11,200 bases of DNA from Pseudomonadota bacterium (lineage in GTDB: Bacteria; Bdellovibrionota_B; Oligoflexia; Oligoflexales; JAPPIL01): NCBI GenBank assembly GCA_028877195.1, contig JAPPIL010000140.1, positions 1-11,200 of the forward strand, written 5' to 3'. A program made the translations under genes and the position numbers. Numbering within the stretch: position 1 is the first letter of the stretch; each line of letters opens with the position of its first letter. Shown here piece after piece: positions 1 to 6,503 of the stretch. Below the pieces are notes generated by a model, which worked only from the letters and a program-made list of their open reading frames with translations, was not told the origin of the DNA and made no database searches.

Positions 1-85
1 TGTTCGATCGGAGTGCATGAAGTCTGCGAAGCTCACGCTCCTCGCATAAAAAATAATTTTTAAGCTTCCAACTAAAACTAAAGCC

Positions 86-122
86 AAAAAAAAAACGCCG
101 AAAGGACTAGCAAAGGGACTAG
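86..122 (+). promoter_or_regulatory. 5' leader with A10 tract and twin Shine-Dalgarno-like repeats
   Basis: A run of ten A (86-95) is followed by two near-identical decamers, AAAGGACTAG (101-110) and AAAGGGACTAG (112-122). The second ends just before the ATG at 125; its AAGGGA core leaves a 6-base spacer, which is good for a ribosome-binding site. The first copy is too far away to serve this ATG directly and may be a standby site or a chance duplication. Bases 1-85 hold no gene that I can recognise; there is an imperfect GGAG/CTCC hairpin near 10-41 followed by AT-rich sequence, too weak to call. Confidence 0.45.
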
Positions 123-124
123 GC

Positions 125-1144
125 ATGGGGCAACTACAAATGATTCGCAACTCAACGCTATTGTTGCTAACCACTGCCTTGTTTGGTTGTTTAGACAACG
201 AGGGAAAGGAAGATGCCAATGTTGTGGTTGCGCCAAGTCATCTGCCTCAACCCATAAGTCCGATGCCTACAAGGACTCTCACGCCCCAACCTGTAGTTGC
301 AGACATTAGTTTTTACGGCGACGAAGTGTCAGGGAATGAGTTGATGAAGTATGTCGGGGAAGAATTTGAAGTCAATGTCCTTACTGGCAACCTTGATTTT
401 ACTAACTTGGCTGCCGAGATTGATCTTGGTGGCTCATCATCGCTAGATCACCTAAAGGTAGAGCTATATCTTATCAAGAGCGGCAATATCGTGGCATCCA
501 CAGAGGATTCCTCTATTTACAGCAAGCGTTTTGAGGATGATTGGCATTTACATGGAGGGAGCACGACTTTCAGATATGTGAGATTTAGGGAAGAGTGTGC
601 CCAAGACTGCCAATTATCAGCCAAATTGAAATTCTACCGTAAAGAGGGCTGTGATGCTGTCGGAGAGAACTGCCTAATAGATATTGATACGGATATTAAG
701 CCAATTAACGTTGCTAGCAAAGATATCGTTATCAAAAAAGGTTTCGCAGTGCAGGCCAGACAAGTGAGTGGCAAGAAGATAGAAATCACCGTTACTAAAA
801 ACAATATACTGCAGAAGCACGCCTACATTAATGTTTGGGCTACTGTGCCTTGTGCGGAATGGGCTTATTCAAACGATGGTGTGCTGCATCTTGCACACAA
901 CTACTGTGTGTATCCCTATGGTGCTGGAAGTATATTTCATCAAGGTGTTAGAACCGACTACATGGGTGCTTGGTCAGCTGAACTCGATGCTGACGGCAGT
1001 TGGGAAGCGGCAAGTAACAAATATGCCAAAGGCTCCTCCAACTATGATCTAGCAGGAAACATGTGTCATATAGATCTCTATGTCTCGTTTAGTGGACAGT
1101 ATGCTAGCATTAGCACAAGGCTCGAAAATGGGAAATGCACCTGA
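125..1144 (+). CDS. Cysteine-rich exported lipoprotein, function unknown
   Basis: A 339-residue protein that I do not recognise. Residues 1-21 form a lipoprotein signal peptide: R8, a hydrophobic stretch (STLLLLTTALFG), then Cys22 in an LFGC lipobox (Phe at -2 is slightly atypical). The residue after the Cys is Leu, not Asp, which by the enterobacterial rule favours outer-membrane sorting. Residues 37-57 are a proline-rich tether. The remainder alternates polar and hydrophobic residues as a beta-rich domain would, and has eight further cysteines (for example EECAQDC, EGCDAVGENC, PCAEW, GKCT), an even number consistent with four disulfides in the periplasm or at the surface. ATG 125 has a good RBS; Met6 (base 140) is a less likely alternative start. 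It stands alone, closed by a hairpin downstream. No enzymatic motif is visible. Confidence is high that it is an exported lipoprotein and nil for function. Confidence 0.8.
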   Translation: MGQLQMIRNSTLLLLTTALFGCLDNEGKEDANVVVAPSHLPQPISPMPTRTLTPQPVVADISFYGDEVSGNELMKYVGEEFEVNVLTGNLDFTNLAAEIDLGGSSSLDHLKVELYLIKSGNIVASTEDSSIYSKRFEDDWHLHGGSTTFRYVRFREECAQDCQLSAKLKFYRKEGCDAVGENCLIDIDTDIKPINVASKDIVIKKGFAVQARQVSGKKIEITVTKNNILQKHAYINVWATVPCAEWAYSNDGVLHLAHNYCVYPYGAGSIFHQGVRTDYMGAWSAELDADGSWEAASNKYAKGSSNYDLAGNMCHIDLYVSFSGQYASISTRLENGKCT

Positions 1145-1151
1145 CAAACTC

Positions 1152-1187
1152 CAAGCCTAAACAAGCCCCGAAGCTCGTTTAGGCTTG
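1152..1187 (+). terminator. Strong hairpin downstream of the lipoprotein gene
   Basis: CAAGCCTAAAC (1152-1162) pairs perfectly with GTTTAGGCTTG (1177-1187), an 11-bp stem. After one mismatch the loop can add AGC/GCT pairs (1164-1166 with 1173-1175), leaving a CCCCGAA loop. It begins 7 bases after the lipoprotein stop. No T run follows, so it is not a classical intrinsic terminator. It may terminate weakly, protect the upstream mRNA 3' end, or be a leader structure for rplS, whose start is about 50 bases on. Confidence 0.55.
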
Positions 1188-1238
1188 CATTGTCTGATCG
1201 CAAGAGGATAATGAAGCCACTCGTCTGTGGGGAGTTTC

Positions 1239-1625
1239 ATGAGTGCTGAATTAATAACCGCGTTTGAGAACAAACAATTTAAGAACCGTGTGCCATTGCC
1301 TGAGTTTCGTTCAGGAGATCGGGTACGGGTTTACTATCGGTTGCGGGAAGGAACAGGCGACAAGGCAAAGTTTCGCCTCCAACCGTTTGAAGGGGTGGTC
1401 ATTCGTTATCGCAAGGGCGCGGCGGCAGCTTCTTTCACTGTGCGTAAGATTTCCGCTGGTGGTATCGGTGTTGAGAGGGTATTTCCCTGTTGCTCTGCCT
1501 ACATCGACAAGGTGGAGGTTATGCATCGTGGCAAGGTGCGACGGGCAAGGCTCTACTATCTGCGCCAACGTTCAGGCAAGACAGCCCGTATCAAGAGTCG
1601 CTACGTCGCTAGCGGCAAGAGTTAA
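1239..1625 (+). CDS. rplS: 50S ribosomal protein bL19
   Basis: A 128-residue bL19, a large-subunit protein at the interface with the 30S subunit. Diagnostic segments are PEFRSGDRVRVYYRLREG (21-38), PFEGVVIRYRKG (49-60), FTVRKISAGGIGVERVFP (66-83) and the basic C-terminus RGKVRRARLYYLRQRSGKTARI (97-118). The usual VFPLYSP-type segment reads VFPCCSA here, and the strand joined by GTGDKAKFRLQ is slightly longer than in common homologues. ATG 1239 is preferred: GGAG lies at 1231-1234 and the protein then begins MSAELITAFE as expected. A GTG at 1227 would add four residues. The gene is not next to rpsP-rimM-trmD, its classic partners, at least within this window; rsmA follows immediately in the same frame. 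Confidence 0.96.
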   Translation: MSAELITAFENKQFKNRVPLPEFRSGDRVRVYYRLREGTGDKAKFRLQPFEGVVIRYRKGAAAASFTVRKISAGGIGVERVFPCCSAYIDKVEVMHRGKVRRARLYYLRQRSGKTARIKSRYVASGKS

Positions 1626-1628
1626 CCA

Positions 1629-2402
1629 CTGCCTAGCAAACACTGGGGACAAAACTTTCTCATCGACGCGAATATCACCGCCAAGATTGCGGTGGCTGCG
1701 CGCGAGCTATCAGGTGCATCGGCAACACAGTGCTTTGAGATTGGAGCAGGAACAGGCAACCTCACCGCCGCGCTGTTGGCGCAAAATTTTAAAATTATCG
1801 CAGTAGAAAAAGATACACGCTTGATTGCGAGGTTAAGCGATCGCTTTACCAACTCGCCTGTGCAGGTATTACAAGCCGATGTGTTAACCCAGACAGTGCC
1901 TGCTAATGTGCCCTTGTGTGTCGGCAACCTCCCCTACAGTATCACTACCGACATCTTGATGTGGTTCAAAAATCAGCGCTGTCCGCGGGCATTGTTTATG
2001 GTGCAAAAAGAATTTGCCGAGCGACTAGTTGCAAAGCCTTGCACCTCTGACTATGGGAGAATTTCGGTGTTAATGCAGTTATTGTTTAATATGAAAATAC
2101 TGTTTGCCGTATCAGCGAACTGCTTTCGCCCCAAACCAAAAGTATCGTCGGTGGTAATGTCTTATGTTGCTTTACCGACAGTATTTAATTCTGCACTTGA
2201 AGAGTATAACTTTGAACGCTTTACCCACATGCTATTTCATGTTGGCAATAAAACCCTCGCTAAAATTTCTAAAATGTATGGGTTTAACGTCGCTCAAAAT
2301 CTTGCTGCACGGCGTGCCCGAACTTTAACACCAAATGAAATAAAATCCTTATTTATTAAGGTTAGTAAAGATACACAAAAATTTAATCAAACACACATTT
2401 AA
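1629..2402 (+). CDS. rsmA: 16S rRNA adenine dimethyltransferase RsmA (KsgA), non-canonical start
   Basis: Dimethylates the two adjacent adenines of the 16S rRNA 3' hairpin with S-adenosylmethionine, a late 30S maturation step. Counting from CTG 1629, the 257-residue protein shows the N-terminal cofactor motif HWGQNFLID (5-13), motif I EIGAGTGNLT (37-46), the acidic ribose-binding position in VEKD, QAD near residue 84, the catalytic NLPYS motif (100-104), and VQKEFAERLV and YGRISVLMQ typical of the family. The first ordinary start in frame, GTG 1692, would remove HWGQNFLID, so true translation must begin upstream. Between the bL19 stop (TAA 1623-1625) and GTG 1692 the only start-like codon is CTG 1629, with AAGAG (1617-1621) seven bases before it. 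The C-terminal helix usually reading FNQRRKT reads FHVGNKT. Family identity is certain; the start is an inference. Confidence 0.9.
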   Translation: MPSKHWGQNFLIDANITAKIAVAARELSGASATQCFEIGAGTGNLTAALLAQNFKIIAVEKDTRLIARLSDRFTNSPVQVLQADVLTQTVPANVPLCVGNLPYSITTDILMWFKNQRCPRALFMVQKEFAERLVAKPCTSDYGRISVLMQLLFNMKILFAVSANCFRPKPKVSSVVMSYVALPTVFNSALEEYNFERFTHMLFHVGNKTLAKISKMYGFNVAQNLAARRARTLTPNEIKSLFIKVSKDTQKFNQTHI

Positions 2403-2431
2403 CGCAGTGGGCATTGTTAAGTTGAAAACGA

Positions 2432-2458
2432 TTGACACTGTTTGGTCTTAATACTAAA
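2432..2458 (+). promoter_or_regulatory. Possible sigma-70-type promoter
   Basis: A perfect TTGACA lies at 2432-2437, 30 bases after the rsmA stop. The -10 candidates are poor: TACTAA at 2453 (spacer 15) or TAAATA at 2455 (spacer 17). If real it would drive the small ORF and the unknown gene at 2660. The rest of 2403-2525 is AT-rich and shows nothing else recognisable. Confidence 0.3.
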
Positions 2459-2525
2459 TACGGTCGCAGAGTTTTAGCAGTTCAGAGTTTTCTTTTACAA
2501 ATTGCTTTAGTTATTTACTTGAACG

Positions 2526-2651
2526 ATGATTTTTCTTTCTGATCAAAAGCATCTAAGCGGACGAGTTTCTCTTAATGATAGTGCACGCACAAGCGACGCA
2601 GGCGGATGGCATTATGCGGCATGGACGGCGAAACAGACGGTAGGTAGGTAG
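2526..2651 (+). CDS. Possible 41-residue small protein upstream of the unknown gene
   Basis: ATG 2526 opens 41 codons ending at TAG 2649-2651, eight bases before the next gene's ATG. The product begins MIFLSDQKHLSGRVSLND and includes GGWHYAAW. It has no signal peptide or membrane segment. No convincing ribosome-binding site precedes it, and an in-frame TGA lies two codons upstream, so it cannot be longer. Its stop falls inside the GGTA repeat carrying the next gene's RBS, so translational coupling or a leader role is possible. It may equally be chance. Confidence 0.22.
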   Translation: MIFLSDQKHLSGRVSLNDSARTSDAGGWHYAAWTAKQTVGR

Positions 2652-2655
2652 GAGG
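2639..2655 (+). repeat. (GGTA)3 microrepeat merging into an AGGAGG ribosome-binding site
   Basis: Three GGTA units (2639-2650) run directly into GGAGG; AGGAGG occupies 2650-2655 and is four bases from ATG 2660. This is the strongest Shine-Dalgarno match in the window. It fixes the start of the following gene and suggests high translation. Confidence 0.6.
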
Positions 2656-2659
2656 TTTT

Positions 2660-3103
2660 ATGGCGACGGTGGAGTTAAGAGAAGGTGATGTGTTGAATAT
2701 AGTTTGGACATCGGTGCAAAACACTCCGTTGGGTCGCAAAGAGGTGGAGTCTAGTCTCTCATACACCTATGCAGAGTTGATGGAACGTTTGCGATCGAAG
2801 ACGCGGCGAGATACTTCACGGCGTTCAGGCACAGAGGGGGCAAGGTTCAGTCGTGTCGTGGCATTGGCAACCAATGCGATGCATAAAGGCAAGTGGTCAA
2901 CGGGAGCGGATATCGACCGTGATGAAGTCTTTCAAAGAATGATGAGCAGATTCAGAGAACTACATACGTCCGAATATCAGAACATTACCAAGAATGCTAA
3001 AGACTCGTTAAGTTATCTTTTCCAAAAAAAATCACTACTAAAAACCCTACAAAAAAAAGAACTCGGCACCGCCTTAACCGCAATCAAAGATCGTGATTCG
3101 TAA
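2660..3103 (+). CDS. Unrecognised basic 147-residue protein
   Basis: I do not recognise this protein. It is soluble-looking, with no signal peptide or membrane segment. Residues 1-20 look like a short beta strand region. Residues 42-65 are strongly basic (ERLRSKTRRDTSRRSG), suggesting nucleic acid contact or a disordered linker. Residues 86-147 look helical and charged and end in an imperfect nine-residue tandem repeat, QKKSLLKTL (122-130) and QKKELGTAL (131-139). The start is well supported by the AGGAGG RBS. It stands alone between rsmA and a convergent gene. Two A8 tracts near the 3' end could slip: one added base in the first would replace the C-terminus by a very basic tail ending at a TGA near 3095. 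Coding is likely because of the RBS and uninterrupted frame; function is unknown. Confidence 0.65.
   Translation: MATVELREGDVLNIVWTSVQNTPLGRKEVESSLSYTYAELMERLRSKTRRDTSRRSGTEGARFSRVVALATNAMHKGKWSTGADIDRDEVFQRMMSRFRELHTSEYQNITKNAKDSLSYLFQKKSLLKTLQKKELGTALTAIKDRDS
3023..3076 (+). repeat. 27-base imperfect tandem repeat with two A8 tracts
   Basis: Two 27-base units (3023-3049 and 3050-3076) each begin with CAAAAAAAA and encode QKKSLLKTL and QKKELGTAL. The A8 runs lie at 3024-3031 and 3051-3058. The later halves of the units have diverged at the DNA level. Confidence 0.55.
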
Positions 3104-3120
3104 CCTTAGCAGCTCTATGG

Positions 3121-3462
3121 CTAGGACTTGCGTTTACATGCGTTCATTGTGATAAGCACACAGCACAGAAGATAAATGCAAAACAGCACCAAGAATAGGT
3201 ATAAACTCTCCCGCGTGTATGAACTCAAGATCGCGAGTTCTTCATCCTTTGAATCAGTCAAGACAAGCAGTAGTTCAGCCAACGATTCTTTGAAAGAAAA
3301 GTAAAGCATCCAAGTCGCTACAAAAAACAACAAAGAGATGCCTATCTGCAAAAATACGTAGACAAAACGACTGCGACTAGGCTGGTTGTTTACTCGTGTT
3401 GTTGTGAGTAACCAGCGTAGTGGTAAAAGTTTGTGCTTAAGAGTATTCACTTGCAAATCCAT
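3121..3462 (-). CDS. Small two-helix inner-membrane protein, function unknown
   Basis: Read from ATG 3462 this is 113 residues with a basic N-terminus (K and R at 9, 11, 16, 23, 30, 32), one membrane helix at about 33-55 (FVYVFLQIGISLLFFVATWM), an acidic loop at about 56-86 containing DSKDEE, a second helix at about 87-106 (LYLFLVLFCIYLLCCVLITM) and a basic tail KRKS. By the positive-inside rule both ends are cytoplasmic and the acidic loop is outside. The frame is open back to a GTG at 3618, but that extension lacks membrane or domain character and both starts lack a strong RBS, so the shorter form is preferred. The stop is 17 bases from the end of the convergent unknown gene. I do not assign a family. 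Confidence 0.55.
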   Translation of the reverse strand: MDLQVNTLKHKLLPLRWLLTTTRVNNQPSRSRFVYVFLQIGISLLFFVATWMLYFSFKESLAELLLVLTDSKDEELAILSSYTRESLYLFLVLFCIYLLCCVLITMNACKRKS

Positions 3463-3670
3463 CTGTAAGTCGCCCGCTAAATATGTTTGTCTCCTGATGA
3501 TATTCCCAATTGTATGTGAAGTTATAGAAAGATACAATATCGCACGAGGTGTCGGGCGCGCCTGCTGTGGGTTGTAAAAACAATTTGAACTAGCGCGTGC
3601 TAAACAGGCGATCCCCACTGCTTTGGATAGCGATTATGCTATTGCGAAAATTTATTTGAGGTAACTTACT
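3463..3670. other. 208-base region without a recognised gene, upstream of pruA
   Basis: This lies between the divergent membrane-protein gene and pruA, so it should carry promoters for both. I see no convincing -35/-10 pair. GAGGT (3658-3662) is the pruA ribosome-binding site, eight bases before ATG 3671. An 8-base palindrome GGCGCGCC sits at 3555-3562 with no evident role. Confidence 0.4.
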
Positions 3671-5284
3671 ATGACTATTTTTTGTTCACCATTACCTGTC
3701 AATGCGACTGTAAGGGAATACCGATCTGGCTCAACCGAGAAGCAGACCCTGCTTGCCGAAATGCAGAGTCGTTGTCAAAACATTACTAATGTGCCGCTGT
3801 TGATTGGCGACCAAGTGCGAACTAGCGATAACCCTGTGCAGATAAGCTCACCGCACAAGCATGCTCAAGTAGTTGCACAATGCAGTCATGCTGATGAGAA
3901 TGATCTTGCGAAAGCAGTCAAGCAGGCGGTAAGAACCCAAAAGTCTTGGTCAAAGTTGAGTTGGGAACATCGGGCCGCGATTTTTTTAAAAGCCGCTGAC
4001 TTGTTGGAAGACAAGTATCGTCCTGCGATCAATGCAACGACTATGTTGGCACAGGGTAAGAATGTCTACCAAGCGGAGATCGATGCCGCTTGTGAGTTGA
4101 TCGATTTCTTGCGTTACAATGTCGCCTTTGTTGAAGAGATATACCGTCAACAACCAACGTCAGCAGCTGGAATTTGGAATCGCAGCGAGTATCGTGGGCT
4201 AGAGGGGTTTGTCTATGCTATTTCGCCGTTCAACTTCACATCATTGGCAATCAACCTTGCTGCTGCGCCTGCATTGATGGGTTGTGCGGTCTTGTGGAAA
4301 CCATCAGACCCTGCGGCCTTATCAAACTGGGTGGGAATGCAACTTCTACTTGAAGCTGGTTTACCTGAAGGCGTGATAAACTTCGTCCCTGGCGATCCAG
4401 TGCAGGTTACAGACTACCTGCTACGTCAACCTGAACTTGCAGGCATACACTTCACAGGCTCAACGCAGGTATTTAGACAGCTGTGGACAAAGGTTGGTAA
4501 TAATATCAATACTTATCGCAATTATCCGCGTCTTGTTGGTGAGACTGGTGGCAAGGATTTTGTCTTTGCCCACAGTTCTGCAGACCGTCCAACTTTGATC
4601 AACTCATTGATTCGTGGTGCGTTTGAGTATCAAGGTCAGAAGTGTTCGGCCGCGTCGCGAGCCTACATTGCTGCGAGTGTCTGGCACGACATCAAAGACA
4701 AGCTGATCGAAGAGACTGCTCAAATCAAGATGGGCGATCCAATTGATTTTGCAAACTTCATGGGTGCGGTTATCTCTGCGCCTGCTTATCAGCGTATCAG
4801 TGGCTTTCTTGCGGAAGCAAAGACCACTGCTGATGTGTTGGTTGGCGGTGAATGCGATGATACGGTTGGTTATTATGTGCGTCCGACCATTATTCAAACG
4901 CATGACCCCAAATACCGCAGCATGCAGGAGGAACTGTTTGCCCCTGTGCTGACGGTCTATGTTTATGACGACGATAAGCTTGATGAAACGCTGGAGCTAT
5001 GTGATACAACTAGCCCCTTTGCTTTGACGGGGGCTATATTTGCAAGCGATCGTGGTGTGGTTGCAAAAATGACTGATGCGCTTCGCTATGCTGCGGGCAA
5101 CTTCTACATCAATGATAAACCAACAGGTGCAGTCGTTGGTCAGCAACCGTTTGGCGGCAGTCGTGCCTCTGGCACTAATGATAAGGCTGGTAGTATTTGG
5201 AATTTAACGCGGTGGATGTCGGCACGCACGATCAAGGATAATTTCCTGCCATTGACCGACTATCGTTATCCGCACATGACTTGA
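3671..5284 (+). CDS. pruA: L-glutamate gamma-semialdehyde (1-pyrroline-5-carboxylate) dehydrogenase
   Basis: A 537-residue aldehyde dehydrogenase that oxidises glutamate gamma-semialdehyde to glutamate with NAD+, the second step of proline catabolism. The length and N-terminal extension fit stand-alone group 1 P5C dehydrogenases (ALDH4 type) rather than bifunctional PutA. Visible landmarks are YAISPFNFTSLAINL, the cofactor-binding VLWKPSD, HFTGST, the general base Glu291 in GETGGKDF, the catalytic Cys325 in GQKCSAASR, EELFAPVLTVYVYDD and the C-terminal QPFGGSRASGTNDKAG. Glu and Cys are 34 residues apart, as in the family. The start is supported by GAGGT upstream. It heads a plus-strand cluster with sucCD 16 bases on, which suits feeding glutamate carbon into the TCA cycle. 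No proline dehydrogenase (PutA/ProdH) is in the window. Substrate specificity is inferred from family resemblance. Confidence 0.92.
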   Translation: MTIFCSPLPVNATVREYRSGSTEKQTLLAEMQSRCQNITNVPLLIGDQVRTSDNPVQISSPHKHAQVVAQCSHADENDLAKAVKQAVRTQKSWSKLSWEHRAAIFLKAADLLEDKYRPAINATTMLAQGKNVYQAEIDAACELIDFLRYNVAFVEEIYRQQPTSAAGIWNRSEYRGLEGFVYAISPFNFTSLAINLAAAPALMGCAVLWKPSDPAALSNWVGMQLLLEAGLPEGVINFVPGDPVQVTDYLLRQPELAGIHFTGSTQVFRQLWTKVGNNINTYRNYPRLVGETGGKDFVFAHSSADRPTLINSLIRGAFEYQGQKCSAASRAYIAASVWHDIKDKLIEETAQIKMGDPIDFANFMGAVISAPAYQRISGFLAEAKTTADVLVGGECDDTVGYYVRPTIIQTHDPKYRSMQEELFAPVLTVYVYDDDKLDETLELCDTTSPFALTGAIFASDRGVVAKMTDALRYAAGNFYINDKPTGAVVGQQPFGGSRASGTNDKAGSIWNLTRWMSARTIKDNFLPLTDYRYPHMT

Positions 5285-5300
5285 TTGAACGGAGAGCAGC

Positions 5301-6479
5301 ATGAACATGCATGAATACCAAGCAAAAGAACTCCTACGTCAATGCGGCGTGCCTGTGCCTATGGGTTTCCCAGCTTTTTCTGCGACGGCAGCGGAGTTTG
5401 CGATGTTGCGCTTGCCGACAGCGACGGCGGTGGTGAAGGCGCAGATTCATGCAGGCGGTCGAGGCAAGGCTGGTGGGGTCAAGGTTGTGAAGTCGTTGTC
5501 AGAGTGTCGGGCGGTAGCGGAGTCTTTGCTCGGCAAGCCATTGATTACACCGCAAACAGACAGCAAAGGCAAGGTTGTCAATCGTCTGTATATTGAGGAG
5601 ACAGCGAACATCGCCAAGGAGTTTTACTTGGCCTTGTTGCTTGACCGCTCGTTGCCTGCGATTACGGTCGTTGCTTCTACTCAAGGTGGTATGGATATTG
5701 AGGAGGTGGCAGCCAAAACTCCTGACCAAATCATCAAAGTTGCGATCGACCCTAGCATCGGATTGCAGGATTTTTATCTGCATCGTTTGAGTATCGCTCT
5801 TGGGTTGCAGGGAACAGTGCATGCGCCGCAGTTTCATGCTCTGTTGCGGCAACTTTATGCGTTATTTTTGCAATATGATTTGTCGTTATTGGAGATAAAC
5901 CCGCTGGCATTGGTCGGTGAGAACGGTGATAAGTTGCTGGTGCTGGACAGCAAGATTACCAGCGATGATAATGCTACCTATCGTCAGCAGGAGTTGCAGT
6001 CGTTGCGTGATTTTGCGGAAGAGGATGCTCGTGAGCTTGAGGCGGCAAAGTTCGGTCTGTCTTATATTTGCTTGGCGGGCAATATCGGCTGTTTGGTTAA
6101 CGGTGCTGGGTTAGCGATGGCAACGATGGATATTGTCAAGCATTACGGTGGGCAACCGTCTAATTTTCTTGATATGGGAGGCGGAGCTAGTGCTGAGCAG
6201 ATTAAGCAGGCGGTGCGTATCGTATTGCAAGACCAGTCGGTGCAGGCGATTTTGATCAATATTTTTGGTGGCATTGTTCGCTGCGACATCGTTGCTGATG
6301 GGCTTATCACGACGGTGAAGGAGTTAGGTTGCCAAGTTCCAATCGTCGTGCGTTTAGAAGGAACAAATGTCGATGCGGCACGGGATATGTTGCAACAGTC
6401 GGGGTTGCGTTTTACGCTTGCCGAGAATATGGCTGATGGGGCGCAGAAGGTGGTAGCGGCGGCAAACAAGGCATCATAG
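5301..6479 (+). CDS. sucC: Succinyl-CoA synthetase (ADP/GDP-forming) beta subunit
   Basis: The 392-residue beta subunit of succinyl-CoA synthetase, the TCA step converting succinyl-CoA to succinate with nucleotide phosphorylation. It supplies the ATP-grasp nucleotide site and pairs with SucD. Seen: the signature MNMHEYQAKELLR start, KAQIHAGGRGKAGGVKVVKS (46-65), Mg-binding Asn200 in LLEINPLAL and Asp216 in LDSK, NGAGLAMATMD, NFLDMGGGA, the C-terminal ILINIFGGIVRCD and RLEGTNV. Length matches the usual ~388 residues. The RBS GGAGAG ends four bases before the ATG. It lies 16 bases after pruA and 24 before sucD, so co-transcription is very likely. Sequence style is proteobacterial. Nucleotide preference (ATP or GTP) cannot be read with confidence. 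Confidence 0.97.
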   Translation: MNMHEYQAKELLRQCGVPVPMGFPAFSATAAEFAMLRLPTATAVVKAQIHAGGRGKAGGVKVVKSLSECRAVAESLLGKPLITPQTDSKGKVVNRLYIEETANIAKEFYLALLLDRSLPAITVVASTQGGMDIEEVAAKTPDQIIKVAIDPSIGLQDFYLHRLSIALGLQGTVHAPQFHALLRQLYALFLQYDLSLLEINPLALVGENGDKLLVLDSKITSDDNATYRQQELQSLRDFAEEDARELEAAKFGLSYICLAGNIGCLVNGAGLAMATMDIVKHYGGQPSNFLDMGGGASAEQIKQAVRIVLQDQSVQAILINIFGGIVRCDIVADGLITTVKELGCQVPIVVRLEGTNVDAARDMLQQSGLRFTLAENMADGAQKVVAAANKAS

Positions 6480-6503
6480 ACGAAACGAGAAGAGGAGTTT
6501 CAC

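Noticed and set aside
10..41. Hairpin GGAG.TG/CACGCTCC near the window start
   Set aside because: Imperfect, with a two-base bulge and long loop; upstream context is cut off by the window edge.
1264..1806. Overlapping 180-codon frame across rplS and rsmA
   Set aside because: It is a shadow of two clearly identified genes in another frame and shows no domain.
1838..1847. GCGATCGC octamer (HIP1-like palindrome) in rsmA and frequent GATC sites
   Set aside because: Only one clear octamer was seen and GATC is common by chance at this composition; no sign of the cyanobacterial enrichment.
3104..3125. Possible bidirectional terminator CCTTAGC/GCTAGG between convergent stops
   Set aside because: Only six pairs with a bulge and a 9-base loop, no T run; too weak to list as a feature.
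3463..3618. N-terminal extension of the minus-strand membrane protein to GTG 3618
   Set aside because: No RBS, no membrane or domain character, and the internal ATG 3462 gives a well-formed two-helix protein.
5499..5852. Long antisense frames within sucC, sucD and murB
   Set aside because: Antisense shadows of conserved genes with no RBS or recognisable product.
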